The position numbers were made by a program, and so were the translations under genes. A stretch of DNA of 64,000 nucleotides, taken from the NCBI GenBank assembly GCA_022606425.2, contig JAHDVF020000053.1:930001-994000 (forward strand). Direction: 5' to 3'. Shown here in pieces: positions 10,254 to 21,383 of the stretch (the stretch's first letter is position 1; each line of letters opens with the position of its first letter). The notes below the pieces were generated by a model that saw only the letters and a program-made list of their open reading frames with translations, had not been told where the DNA came from and searched no databases. Source of the stretch: Lepidostoma basale (lineage: Eukaryota > Arthropoda > Insecta > Trichoptera > Lepidostomatidae).

Positions 10254-11967
10254 TGTGATGGAATCGTCCTGTCCACAATCTCCGTGATGTCTACTCCTGG
10301 TCACGGCACCAAATGTGGTGGATTGATCTACACACGTGAGGAATTAATCCATCCTGGTCACGGCACCAAATGTGGTGGTACGTCCTAGTCCGTGGGGAAT
10401 TAATCCGTCCTAACCTTCCTCCGCGAATGGTGGAGCTTCCTCCAGTCATTCCCTCTTCATCCACCTGTACGGAGCTTACAGGTGTTTTACCTTACGCGAG
10501 TTGGCCTTCGTGATCGTCTAGAAATAATACCGTATGACCCTTAGTTATGACCGATGTAATCCAAGCCCTTTTATTTGGCGAATACTGATAATTTCATTCT
10601 AAAGCTAATCGTTCCTAACCCTTCCGAATATTCTAAGCAATCCTGACAAACCCACGTGTAATCAAACTATATGTCACTCAATATTTCCTAGGAACATCTA
10701 AACCAAACAACCTAAAATATCTCTAAGTTTACAAAATATAAATTCAAAATATTATCTCTAGAAAATGTGGCAGCCCTGGAAGAAACATTCACAAACAATA
10801 TACAACAAATACAATGTACAGTAATTTAAATCAGAGCGTAATGTAATAACGATGCAATAAAGAACAGCTTTCTGAAAGGTACAATTATATAGCAATTCAG
10901 TGTCAAAATATAATATATTAAGTATATAAGGAGTTGTGGGGGATAACTGGGATATAATAGTGTTAGTATCGCGTTGAACCAGTCCTTTCGTCAGACTGAT
11001 GATTTTTCTCCACTGCTCCACAGCAGAATCGTCTGGAGACCAGACGTTCTACCTCCCAACCCTTAATCAGTGGACCTGGGGATTCAAACCCATGAACCTG
11101 GCCATCACCCTATCGGGGGTTTTCGAAGTTAGCCCACCCACGACAGAATTCCCGCAGACGCGATAGTAGGGTCTTCCACCTACTTATCTATAGGAGTCTG
11201 TATTTGGCGCGGGCTCTTGAAGTGAGCTTCCCAACCTCTCTAACTGTCTTCATTCATCAGCAGTCAACCATATTTATGTAGCATAATTTGCATGGGTCGA
11301 AGTTTATATGTTTATTTATATAGAAGATGGCAAATTTTGTTAGAACGCTACATGTCCATAACTAAGATTTCAGTATTCGATGAGTTAGTGAATACCTGTT
11401 TGGGCGCGATGCGTTGGCCCGAGTGTTAGTGAACTATATTACGTGCAGTATAGGAAAGGTATCAATATATCATATACATATATATATCTAGGTACATGTA
11501 TGTAATACATAAACGTAAGCATAGTATAATCATGGAGTAAGCCGAACGCATACGTTCCAATTTCCTGAAATATAAATTCTTAATTCTAGACTTAGCTTTT
11601 CAGTCGTAACAGCTCAGGAAAACTGATTCTATAGTATTTTTAAATCTGCAAATGCCGCACCCCTCGTACCACTATACTTGTATACAAAATAAAATGAAGT
11701 TCTTGATAATCAGAACAACAAACACCCACTGAATTTAATACCAAAGCGACCGCTTCCCGTCAGGTCAAAAGTCAACTGCCCCGAACTACCTCTCCCCTGC
11801 ATCCCTCTCGGCTCAACCCCCCTCTCTCCCCTCCCCGCGTCTCCCCTGCTCCCCGCCTAGACCTACCCCCACATGGTTAGGTGTTATATTTCCTAGTCAT
11901 TTGAATTTATTTTCGTATTACGTCTGAATTCACGCATCTCTCTCTACGATGGTTCAATACCATCACA
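10254..11967 (-). repeat. 3' LTR of the Gypsy element
   Basis: The 1714-bp LTR lies at the 3' side of the element on the coding strand. It matches 21384-23097 at a constant offset of 11,130 with no difference noticed. Near its U5 end (plus-strand left end) are two internal copies of the tRNA-His primer-site string, at 10295-10311 and 10352-10368. A small 87-codon frame at 10758-11021 is present in both LTRs and is probably chance. Confidence 0.95.
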
Positions 11968-11981
11968 GTTCCCCCCTAGAG
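11968..11981 (-). other. Polypurine tract of the Gypsy element
   Basis: On the coding strand CTAGGGGGGAAC lies directly against the 3' LTR start (TGTGATGG). This is the expected place and composition for the plus-strand primer. A similar string (CTAGGGGGGAGG) lies at about 12317-12328. Confidence 0.85.
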
Positions 11982-13562
11982 GAAACCAGGAAAACTCGGC
12001 AGAAAGTTTTCCGTTGCTTCCTCAATTCCTGGTGATTCGCTCTACGCTTGTCAATTTTCTTAGTAAGTTATCTTATTATGTTATTTAACCTATGATAATT
12101 GTCCTTTGACAGTACATTATTCTGCTGTCTTAACCACTAGCGTACCTACGCCTTGATATGCCAACATCTTCAATTCGTACTAATAATTTTGCCGCCACTT
12201 CTATTCCCTAGATTCTAGCAAGAATCTGACGAGTAAAATATTTTCCTTCGTTTCGCTCCTTTTATTATCCTAAGTCACTGCAAAATATATAAAGCGACAA
12301 CGCTTTTATCAGTAAACCTCCCCCCTAGAATCCGAAGACTTTATCAACCTCGTATTGGTGAAATCACAACTATTACACATTTACTTCATTTCATTTTTAT
12401 TGTTTCCAATTGGAATCTAATCTGGTAAATTTTGAACACAATATTATAACTAAAATTATATCGCCATGTCCCTACAAAAGAAATTCTTTCGCTCCACAAA
12501 ATCAAATCAAATACAACTTTCCTCATCCCCCCCCTAAAACTCCAGCCCCTCAAATCCAAAGCACATATTTCGTTACATATTTTTACTCTCACGTGCACAT
12601 GTACTCACACACCGTTATTTATTTATATATTTATTTATTTTTTTTTATTTTATTTTTTTTTTCAAAATCAATTTACTACCTAGATTAAGGTAGGCCCCCG
12701 CCCGCCTATCCCAGTAGCCCACAACTCTTGATGACCTGGGCTTCCTTCACAATTCTGATAATAGTTCGCGACTACATATAACAAATATTTAACACATTGG
12801 TATGTGAGTACATGTAATCGCTATTTCCATTCAGCCTATGTTGTAATACACATTTTTTTTATTTTTTATTTTTTTTTATTTTATTTAATAACTCACATAC
12901 TTATACACTTAGCTACATTAATGAATAAACATTATATCACCCACATTCTTAGTTAGATGTGGTTTTGCCTATATTATACAATTCGTCTAACATAAATTTT
13001 AACTTTGTCTTTGTCACACACTAACTAGAGTTAAGTAATTTTCTATTTATTTGATCAAACTTGTGGCACAATTCCGCTTATCCGAGTAATAATAATCCCG
13101 AATCTAAACGTCACAACCCTAATAACGCATTATTTTACAACACTATTAATAATAATAATAATAATAATAATATGATAACTTATAAAGCGCCGTTTTTGTG
13201 ATGTAATCACCTCAAGGGCGCATTAAGACGTGTTTTAAATATAAAATCTAAATGTGAGCGCTTAAAAAACGATTGGTTATTACAACCAATTTCCTTAAAC
13301 TAGTACAATTTAACATCACTAAATCCTTAACTAATCTTATTACAATAATACACTCCCCTTCTTTCTTCCGTTGTATCAACCTCGCCTAGTTATCCTCAGC
13401 CCAGGCTGAAACAAGACGTCAGTGTTACACGGTGAACAATCCAGTCATATCTAGTTATCTCACATTTCCAAACATGCCTCTTTAATAATGTGATTTACTC
13501 TGGTCGCCTCTTCTTCATGTGACTATGTACGATTTCTTACTATATCTATTATATTCTTATTT
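11982..13562 (-). other. 3' noncoding region of the Gypsy element
   Basis: About 1.6 kb between the pol stop and the polypurine tract has no frame on the coding strand. It contains T-rich runs (12630-12662, 12850-12880), a TAA microsatellite (13145-13172) and a second polypurine-like string at 12317-12328. An env gene could once have sat here, but I see no remnant. Confidence 0.6.
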
Positions 13563-16500
13563 TTATTGATAATACCTAGCCAAATGAATAGCCCCGAAAA
13601 TCCCTCTAATTTTTGTAGTGTTGGGGTGAAACAATGTGTACGAATTGGAATATGGAGCCGACCCTATCACATACGGGCCTTCGAACAGCAACTCAAACTT
13701 GCTCGTGCGTTTTTTCGTTGCGTTAGATTGAGCAAAGCGTCTGACTTTTACCAAATCGCCAAGCTGGTATTCAACAAGCCGCTTTATTTTCTTAAAGTTC
13801 CTTCTCCTATGAGACGCGCTCTCAATTAAATTTTTCCTTACATTTTCTCTGATTGCATTTATGTCCAGTCTTTGGCTAGGCGTCCTCTTGATGTACTTAT
13901 CCAAGGAGAACGTCCGACTGTTTCCCAAAAATATTTCGTTCGGTGTATAACCCGTACTGCAGTGTACTGTATCATTGTAAACCTTTTCTATATTACTTAC
14001 AATGCTTACCCAAGACGGGTGATTTTCATTACAATACGTTCTAAAATAACGCCCTAATTCCTTATTTACCCTTTCGGTGATATTAGGCCCGGGGTTACGA
14101 ACTGACGTATGCATTATCTTTATCCCCATATGGCGTAACTCGCTTTCCCATTCACGTGACGTAAAGGGAGTACCATTATCGGTAAGTATAGTTTGTATTT
14201 TGATAAGTTTTGTAAAATTTCTCAAACATCTCAAAACCCCGCATGTATTCGCATCTCTTAACACGTACAGCTTCACAAATTTACTAAAGGAATCTTGCAT
14301 TACGAATATGTGTCGCATCCCTCTTACGCCTTTCGGTAATGGTCCATACAAATCAGCCATTATGATTTCTCCCACGTCCCTCGTAATGATCGCCTTCAGG
14401 GGTCCTACTGCAGGCTTATCCGTCTGTTTTGCTAATTGGCAAATTCGACATCGCTTAACTATTTGAGTTATCTCTGACCGCATTTTGGGCCAAAAAAATC
14501 GTCCCCATACTGCCTCTATAGTCTTAAATTTCCCAACATGTCCGATCTCGGCGTGTATATACCGACTTATTTCCCCCGCAAAATCCTTTGGAATAGCCAC
14601 TAACTCATTTTGCCTATGGTTTACATAGTATAAGATTTCCCCCCTCAAGACATAATTTGGTCCGTACTTGTGTACCGATTTCTCGTAAGGTCCATGTTTC
14701 TCATTTTTTTTATAGTTATAAATTTCATTAAGAAAACGATCTTCTCTCTGCCTAATACCAATTTTTGCGATATTTTCCCCAACCTCCATTTCGTTAGCCA
14801 CGGCAAAGGAGGCTACTAAAGGACAATTAATTTTATCTTCCTGTACGTGTACTGCATCATGCGAGTATCTAGAAATTATATCTGGCCCTACATTATCCTT
14901 CCCTTTTATATATTTTACTTGGTAGTCGAACTGATTTAAATAAAGAATCCATCTTGTAACCCTTCCGCTATAAAGTTTCCACCCTTTTAGGAACGTCAAT
15001 GCCTGATGATCTGTTACGATGATTAACTTAACACCACGCAAATAGGTCTCAAACTTGCTGAGTCCGTAAATGATCGCCCAGAGTTCCTGCTCCGATACAG
15101 TCCACTTTAATTCAGCGCCCGACAATCTTTTACTAAAGAATCCTATTACATGGTGGTCCCCGTCGTCGTCAAGCTGGTACAGTTCTCCTCCGATGGCAAG
15201 GCCCGAACTATCGGTTTGCAGATAATACGTTTTATTTGGATCGTGGTGGTAGAGCATCACAGAATCCAGAAACAATGATTTGACATTTTCGAAGCTTTCC
15301 TGTTCAACTTGTGTCCATCTCCAAGACTGATTCTTCTTTAATAAATTGCATAGAGGTACCGTCGATTCTCCGTAGCGGATTACAAACCTCCTATAATAAT
15401 TACACAACCCTAAAAAGGCTCTAACCTGTTTTACCCGCTTGGGCGTAGGGAAATTTTTTATCGTATCAACCTTTGTAGGGTCCATCTGGATACCGTTAGT
15501 AGTTATATAATGCCCTAACATCTGCACTTTTTCATGTAGAAATTGACATTTGGTCAGCCGACACGTCACACCTGCGTATATTAACCTCTGTAAAACCAAT
15601 CCGATATGTTCAATATGTCCCTTCATATCGCTGTCGGTAAAGATTAATAGATCGTCCAGATAATTTACACAGAATTCTCTGACTTCCGGCCCCAATATCA
15701 CGTCCATGGCTCGACTAAAACTTCCTACGGATGTTTTTAACCCTTGCGGTAGGACTTGGTACACATATGACTTTCCGTTGAATACAAACCCCGTATATTT
15801 CCGGCTATTTCTTTCCAATGGTATTTGAAAATACGCATTGTTAAGATCTAATGTTGACATGAACTTGACTCCATGGAATCTCTGTAGGAGTTCTGACGTT
15901 AATGGCGGCTTTTCTACCTCCCCTTGCATTCGGGAATTTAGTTCTCGCGCGTCCAACAGGATTCTAACTGTATTGTCTTTCTTCATCGTATACGTCAACG
16001 GGCTAGCAAACGGGGTGCTTTCCCTTTTTATAACCCCCAAGGTCTCTAATTCATTTATTTGCTCTTCAACCTTCCCACGATAAGCAAACGGAACGGGATA
16101 AGATCTTCTGACAAACGGTGTTTCATCGTTCATTACTATTTTATGCTCATATAAATGGGTCTTACCTGGATATGTCGAAAATCCAGTCTTATTCTTTACC
16201 AACACTCCCGTGAGCCATTTCACAGACTCATTATCTAGTTGCAAATTACTCGTAAATTCCACTATGGCTTCGTTATCCTCACACCGTCCCGATACCCCCA
16301 GCATAGAGATCTCAGCATTGGCACTCACACCTAAATGCCTCTCATTCCTCCATATCCCGGACTTAACAAGAGGTATGCTTACGGTCTGGTCATTTATTTT
16401 TATTATTAATTTCTTCGATTTCGCACAATCAATCACTGCCCGGCGCTCTTCTAGCCAATTGAACCCCAATATTATAGGTCTAACTAGTTTTGGTACAATC

Positions 16501-17942
16501 AAGCACGGCGTGTTGCAAATTATCCCCTCAGTTAGTTTCAGAGGTAGCATCACTAATCTTGAAACCTTCTGGCTCTTTCGTCCTAGAGCTCCTTTTATCT
16601 GCACAGTACTCACCGGAAATATGGGGAAGTCCTTCGCGTTCCGAAATTTATCCTCCCACATCTCTTGCGCTACGCATGTTATTTGGCTACCGGTATCAAT
16701 GAGGCAGAATACAGATATCTCATTTATAAATACATGAATTTCTGGCAGACAAATCACTCCTTCCTCCTCCCCTTCTTGTTCGTATTCTGTATCCTCGAAC
16801 ATAGTATGAAAACCTGCAGCCGTTCTCTGCTCCCCAGCATTATTTCCACGATAGCCAATAGACCGACCTTTCCTCTGTAATACGTTAATGATGCCTTTTA
16901 TTGGAGGTAATTTATTTTTTTGATACCCCAAGCCGTGCATACCATCGTTGCCTCTCTGTCTAACAGGTACCCTGATCCCTTGATTATCCTTACCTAACCC
17001 CTGTCCCGGCGACCAAGAGCTCCTCAACATTATTTTTAACGCTACATTACCTACTAATTTAAAATTACCTTGGTCATCAAAGCGTTGGGCCACGCAAACA
17101 ACCCCATTACCACCATCCTCGGAGCTCATTTGTTCATCGATTCCCTCCAATGACTTGTCATTTTCTACCAGTTCCATTGCGTTCACTTCCTCTCCCCTCT
17201 TCCATCCTCGCTTAGCTGGAGATGGTGCAAACACCTTGGGCCGCTTAGTCGTCACCACGCTATCCTGACGTAACAAAAACTCAGTGGCTTCTCTGGCCGT
17301 CTCCAGACCCAGAGCCACCCAAATCGACTGGACGTTCGTAGGGAAATGTCGCATAATTGTCCCTACATACAGTTTTTCCATTGGAGCTTCGTCAATAGAC
17401 TGCGCTATATCCCAATAGTACGTAAAATGCTCCCTCATACTCCGTCCGCTATCCGCCTCCCAAACCGCGTTATAAAGTAGGTCGCGATACCTATCCCTCA
17501 CGATCCTTCCCCAATAACACTCCTTGAATGCCGTTTCGAACTCCTCGAAACTGTCCCAGCTCGTAGAGTATACCCTCGCCCACTTCTCGGCGTCTCCGGT
17601 TAAGCAATTCTCAACTAACTCCTTCCAGTTCCCCTCCCCTTCTCTCCTCACGACCGTTTTCAGCTCCTTCAGAAAAGCCAGAGGGTTCCCTTTTCCGGAG
17701 AACTTAGGATTCTCCACAGCCTTGTAGACCCGCAGTGTTCTCACGTTATCACTCACTCTCGAATGAGATGTGGACGCCAGTGGTTCGGTCTCCTCCACAC
17801 CTCTCTTCTTCATCTCCTGTAGCATTGGCACCGCCAACTCCAAAAAGTTCCCCATCATCTCCTCAATCCTCTTGTAGGACTTGGGACCGTACGTTTTCTT
17901 CCTGATCGCCTTCTTCGCGCAGCGCCCCTTTGTCCCAGACAT
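13563..17942 (-). CDS. Gag-Pol polyprotein of Ty3/gypsy retrotransposon
   Basis: A single uninterrupted frame of 1459 codons encodes all enzymes for reverse transcription and integration in virus-like particles. Domains in order: a Ty3-type Gag/capsid segment (about 80-225, with LTGDAEKWA and FKECYWG); a G-patch-like segment (about 304-342, glycines in SPGQGLGK, QGIRVPV and HGLGY); protease (DTGS at 416-419); reverse transcriptase (LDLNNAYF around D699, YLDD at 761-764); RNase H (D911, E953, D978); integrase with an H1130-H1135-C1165-C1168 zinc finger and the D1197, D1255, E1290 triad; and a GPY/F-type C-terminus (FEGPYVI, about 1420-1426). No CCHC zinc knuckle is visible in Gag. No frameshift separates gag and pol. 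Every catalytic residue I looked for is present, so the element may be active. The start is the first ATG of the frame. Confidence 0.95.
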   Translation of the reverse strand: MSGTKGRCAKKAIRKKTYGPKSYKRIEEMMGNFLELAVPMLQEMKKRGVEETEPLASTSHSRVSDNVRTLRVYKAVENPKFSGKGNPLAFLKELKTVVRREGEGNWKELVENCLTGDAEKWARVYSTSWDSFEEFETAFKECYWGRIVRDRYRDLLYNAVWEADSGRSMREHFTYYWDIAQSIDEAPMEKLYVGTIMRHFPTNVQSIWVALGLETAREATEFLLRQDSVVTTKRPKVFAPSPAKRGWKRGEEVNAMELVENDKSLEGIDEQMSSEDGGNGVVCVAQRFDDQGNFKLVGNVALKIMLRSSWSPGQGLGKDNQGIRVPVRQRGNDGMHGLGYQKNKLPPIKGIINVLQRKGRSIGYRGNNAGEQRTAAGFHTMFEDTEYEQEGEEEGVICLPEIHVFINEISVFCLIDTGSQITCVAQEMWEDKFRNAKDFPIFPVSTVQIKGALGRKSQKVSRLVMLPLKLTEGIICNTPCLIVPKLVRPIILGFNWLEERRAVIDCAKSKKLIIKINDQTVSIPLVKSGIWRNERHLGVSANAEISMLGVSGRCEDNEAIVEFTSNLQLDNESVKWLTGVLVKNKTGFSTYPGKTHLYEHKIVMNDETPFVRRSYPVPFAYRGKVEEQINELETLGVIKRESTPFASPLTYTMKKDNTVRILLDARELNSRMQGEVEKPPLTSELLQRFHGVKFMSTLDLNNAYFQIPLERNSRKYTGFVFNGKSYVYQVLPQGLKTSVGSFSRAMDVILGPEVREFCVNYLDDLLIFTDSDMKGHIEHIGLVLQRLIYAGVTCRLTKCQFLHEKVQMLGHYITTNGIQMDPTKVDTIKNFPTPKRVKQVRAFLGLCNYYRRFVIRYGESTVPLCNLLKKNQSWRWTQVEQESFENVKSLFLDSVMLYHHDPNKTYYLQTDSSGLAIGGELYQLDDDGDHHVIGFFSKRLSGAELKWTVSEQELWAIIYGLSKFETYLRGVKLIIVTDHQALTFLKGWKLYSGRVTRWILYLNQFDYQVKYIKGKDNVGPDIISRYSHDAVHVQEDKINCPLVASFAVANEMEVGENIAKIGIRQREDRFLNEIYNYKKNEKHGPYEKSVHKYGPNYVLRGEILYYVNHRQNELVAIPKDFAGEISRYIHAEIGHVGKFKTIEAVWGRFFWPKMRSEITQIVKRCRICQLAKQTDKPAVGPLKAIITRDVGEIIMADLYGPLPKGVRGMRHIFVMQDSFSKFVKLYVLRDANTCGVLRCLRNFTKLIKIQTILTDNGTPFTSREWESELRHMGIKIMHTSVRNPGPNITERVNKELGRYFRTYCNENHPSWVSIVSNIEKVYNDTVHCSTGYTPNEIFLGNSRTFSLDKYIKRTPSQRLDINAIRENVRKNLIESASHRRRNFKKIKRLVEYQLGDLVKVRRFAQSNATKKRTSKFELLFEGPYVIGSAPYSNSYTLFHPNTTKIRGIFGAIHLARYYQ
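16908..17042 (-). other. G-patch-like domain between Gag and protease
   Basis: Residues 301-345 of the polyprotein carry the glycine spacing of a G-patch (SWSPGQGLGK, then NQGIRVPV, then HGLGYQK). G-patches bind RNA or RNA helicases and occur downstream of the protease in betaretroviruses. Here the domain lies upstream of DTGS and seems to take the place of the missing CCHC knuckle. The functional replacement is inference. Confidence 0.75.
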
Positions 17943-20900
17943 TATTTTCGATATAGTTTTCCCTCGTGTCGAACCGGTGTCTGTAAAATATCGTAGCGGA
18001 CCTTGTTTTCTCCCCCCTTTTGTTTCCTAACCTGTAAAGTTAAATTCAACTATAAGGCTTCCTCCTTATGACTTAACACCTATTTCGATTGCAAACTCGC
18101 CCTTAAGCGAACTTAGATTCGATATAAACTACGCTCATTATAACGTCAACGTACCCCCCTAAGAATTTTCTCATCACTACGATTGATAATTAGTTCTGCT
18201 GCTTTAGACATTATTTACAATTTGATAATACGTCTCGATCGATTGAACGTTCCCTAAAAGAATAACATCAAGCTCCTAAGAATAAATACAATAAATAACG
18301 TAGATTATTTTTGAAAAGATATATACGCACGGTGTTAATTAAAGAAGTCGAGAAAGTCGGAAGAAAGCGTGACGCGATCAAATCAATAAAACCAAAAGGA
18401 GTTCCATTAGAAGTCGGAGCCATCGACGAGCGTCCGCTCCACGAAATACGAATGTAGAATCTCCGCAAAACATAACTGTAGAATGTTGCGGCTATCTGTT
18501 GTTAAGTAACCTAATAATTCACTGGATTTCAGAAGAAATCTATTATATATATATCGATGATATATGGCCCTTATTTTTGACGACTGCGAAAGTATTTATT
18601 AATTTTATAAATTCCGATTTTTTTTTTTTTTTTTGGCACACCTAATTATGTTGGGATATATGTAAGTGACCTATAACCGGCTGCAATTGAAACCTGAAAT
18701 ACCTATACCTAACCATCATAGCTTATTATCGATATTTTTATTTATATTAAACCTTATAATTATCTTACTCATATATTTTTAATTTCCTATTGTATGTTTA
18801 TGTATTATAATACCTACTCATCCGGATTTTCACACCTAGTCTTAGACTTATGTTAAAACTACGATTAAGTTACAATACTTTATGAAAATATACAGTTAAG
18901 CGATAAATTCAGATTTAAACGAAATCATCTTTAAATGCTAACATATTATACTACTTCGGTTGATCTCCGTAATTGTTTATTCGACAATTTATATAATTAT
19001 TATAATTTTATAAGCATTATCCTATATTCCTTTTGAAATAAAACGTATTTGTATTTATGCATTCCACAATAATTGAGAATCATACTGAACTAACCTATGG
19101 GTATGCCGCTCCATTTTGTTAAATATTATTCTAAAGTATCAAAAAGTATCTTAATTTTTTTTCGTACAATTTTAGTATCGTCCTCGAACCTGTAATAATT
19201 TCACAAATGCATGTCACATCGCCGTTCATTTCCTAGTATTTGTTATCGTGAACCCAACCCATGGCGACCTAAAACAACACCAGCTTGGCGAGATACTTGA
19301 TCCATAGGGAGAATTCCATGAAATGCCAGCCTACAGAATACCAACTTGACACTATTGAAAAATTATCACCTATTAACAAACCGTTCAGAATTTCATCCTC
19401 CGCTTCATTATTTTAACAAGTCCCAACATCCGCCATAAATAACTCTATCTCCTTAAGATTTAAGCCCGACACATAGCCTAGAAACTTAAGAACTTTTTTT
19501 TTTCCATCCGAAATTATTTAACGGCTAAAATTGTCGACACTTTAAAATTCACAAAATTTAACGATATCTTTAAGTGGTCTCCTCGGTATCTCTAGGGTAT
19601 CTCAGACCGCAACGTCCTAATATCCGACTGCAATTCGATTCATTTAAAATATAATATTTTATTTTCCGCTTCGTAGATATTCACCTAAATTCTAACTTGC
19701 TGCAATTAATAATGATCAACTAACTAACTAACCATCACGCCGTCTCCCTGAAAGGGCAGGCATAAAGGGTGGACCGTCACACTCTAACCGATGCGGCACT
19801 CAATCCTTCTCTTTTCGCTCCGCGGGAGACGCGGAATGATGGGTTGCGAACCTCATCGCCACCAATAGGCATCTCCCAAATCAATAATATTTATTTCGCA
19901 TAATTGACACATCTGTATTTTAATTTACGATGGAAGTAACCTAAACTCTTATTATTACTGATTTAATCATTACTCGCAATTCTGTTTTATATAATTAGCA
20001 CGTCTGTATTTCAACTTCGCAATGTACATAACTTAAAATTATTATCGATGACCTATTGCTCATACGTAGAACATAAAGACATTAAATATAAATTTTGTAA
20101 ACTAGCCATTATAAAATATATATCCTATCCTATTCCGTATTCATAAACTATTATAATTATATATTTAACTAAAATTACCGAGCTATGTCCTTCCTTTACT
20201 GGGACAGTCGAAATCCAAGTACATATTATTATACATGGCCAATAAATGATTAAATATTTTAGAAACGACCCATTTATTTATCACTTTCGTTATAGATAAT
20301 ATTATTTACATCCCCCTAACAAGCAAAATTGCTACAGCGACCTAACCGACCGCGATCCCTAGAAATATCCTGATGTAAACACTTGACTCGAACTAATTTA
20401 TGGTTATTTTGGTGTGAAAGAAATTAATGTGTACCTATCCAGGATTATGGAAAAATACAGACCAAGAAGAGCGTTATTGACTCAAGACACATGTTTGCCA
20501 TTTAAGATCTCTCGCTGCAGTTTTTAGAAGAATGAGAAAAAACGTAGGTGGTACCAAACCTTTTTACACACTACATTTACGAAATAACCATATCTCTCGA
20601 TATTACTAATTCCCAATATTTTAAGTATGAATTCAATCTCGTCACGATCATACCTCTTAACTAACTTAAATACTATATTCTACTCTAAGCATACTAATAA
20701 TAGCGGGGCCCTTAAAAGTTTATTTTACAAATATGCTAATTCGGAACATAATCACAATATTTATTTATTTATTTAGCGTACTCTCAAATGTTTGATTAGA
20801 ATATACATGAGTCTATAACACAATGAATATTTTAATGGTGACCTTAGTCGATCTAAAATATACGATTAACCTGTCAATAATTTAATATAATTTAAAGATT

Positions 20901-21363
20901 ACTCTAATTGTTCTCAAATATAATTTCAAACTGACAATAATTTAATAGGATAGCGTTACTAATGAATGTAAATATTTTCATTCACTCTTTTCTAAGCCCT
21001 CGAAATATTCTTCTACAGTAACTAAATTATGATAATAATATATTTATTCCTATTAAACCTACCGAAGTGAACTAAAGTTGTGTTTCAATACTAAACTTTC
21101 TATAATATGTTCGGAGTTCTCTTTAAATATTCAAGTCATAAACTAAATACCACGCCGATAATTATTTTCGAAACGATACGCGACCCCTGCATAGAGCATC
21201 CTAGAATACCTTCCTAGAAAACCCGCCTGCTGCACGTACGAATCCTAGCTAGGGTTGGCATAAATATCTAGCGATGAATAATTTTTTAAAACAATTAAAA
21301 TTTTAAACTAATTAAATAAATAGGCATAATAATGAAATTATCAAGTAATGCTTTAAACCAAAT
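17943..21363 (-). other. Long 5' leader of the Gypsy element
   Basis: About 3.4 kb separates the primer site from the gag start on the coding strand, with no long frame. It contains a poly-A run on the coding strand (18621-18634), suggesting a nested retroposed piece, and a LINE-T-tail-like segment at 19718-19865. A polypurine-like string (TTAGGGGGGTAC) is at about 18151-18162. Confidence 0.65.
19718..19865 (-). repeat. LINE-T 3' tail segment inside the Gypsy leader
   Basis: The plus strand reads AACTAACTAACTAACCATCACGCC and continues into a segment (ACCGATGCGGCACTC, CTTTTCGCTCC) also found as the reverse complement at 47976-48080. The same AACTAAC plus CATCACGCC block ends the LINE-T copies at 53876 and 48140. 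The leader has therefore captured, or shares ancestry with, a LINE tail. Confidence 0.65.
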
Positions 21364-21381
21364 ATCCTGGTCACGGCACCA
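21364..21381 (-). other. Primer-binding site, complementary to tRNA-His
   Basis: On the coding strand, two bases after the 5' LTR, the sequence TGGTGCCGTGACCAGGAT begins. Its complement is ATCCTGGTCACGGCACCA, which matches the 3' end of eukaryotic tRNA-His as I know it (acceptor strand TCACGGC, discriminator A, CCA). All 18 positions fit. Confidence 0.88.
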
Positions 21382-21383
21382 AA

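Noticed and set aside
10758..11021. 87-codon frame in each LTR (copy at 21888-22151)
   Set aside because: Identical only because the LTRs are identical. It has no recognised motif, and LTR frames of this length arise by chance.
13145..13172. TAA repeats and other short tandem repeats as a CRISPR array
   Set aside because: Plain microsatellite without spacers, in a eukaryotic context.
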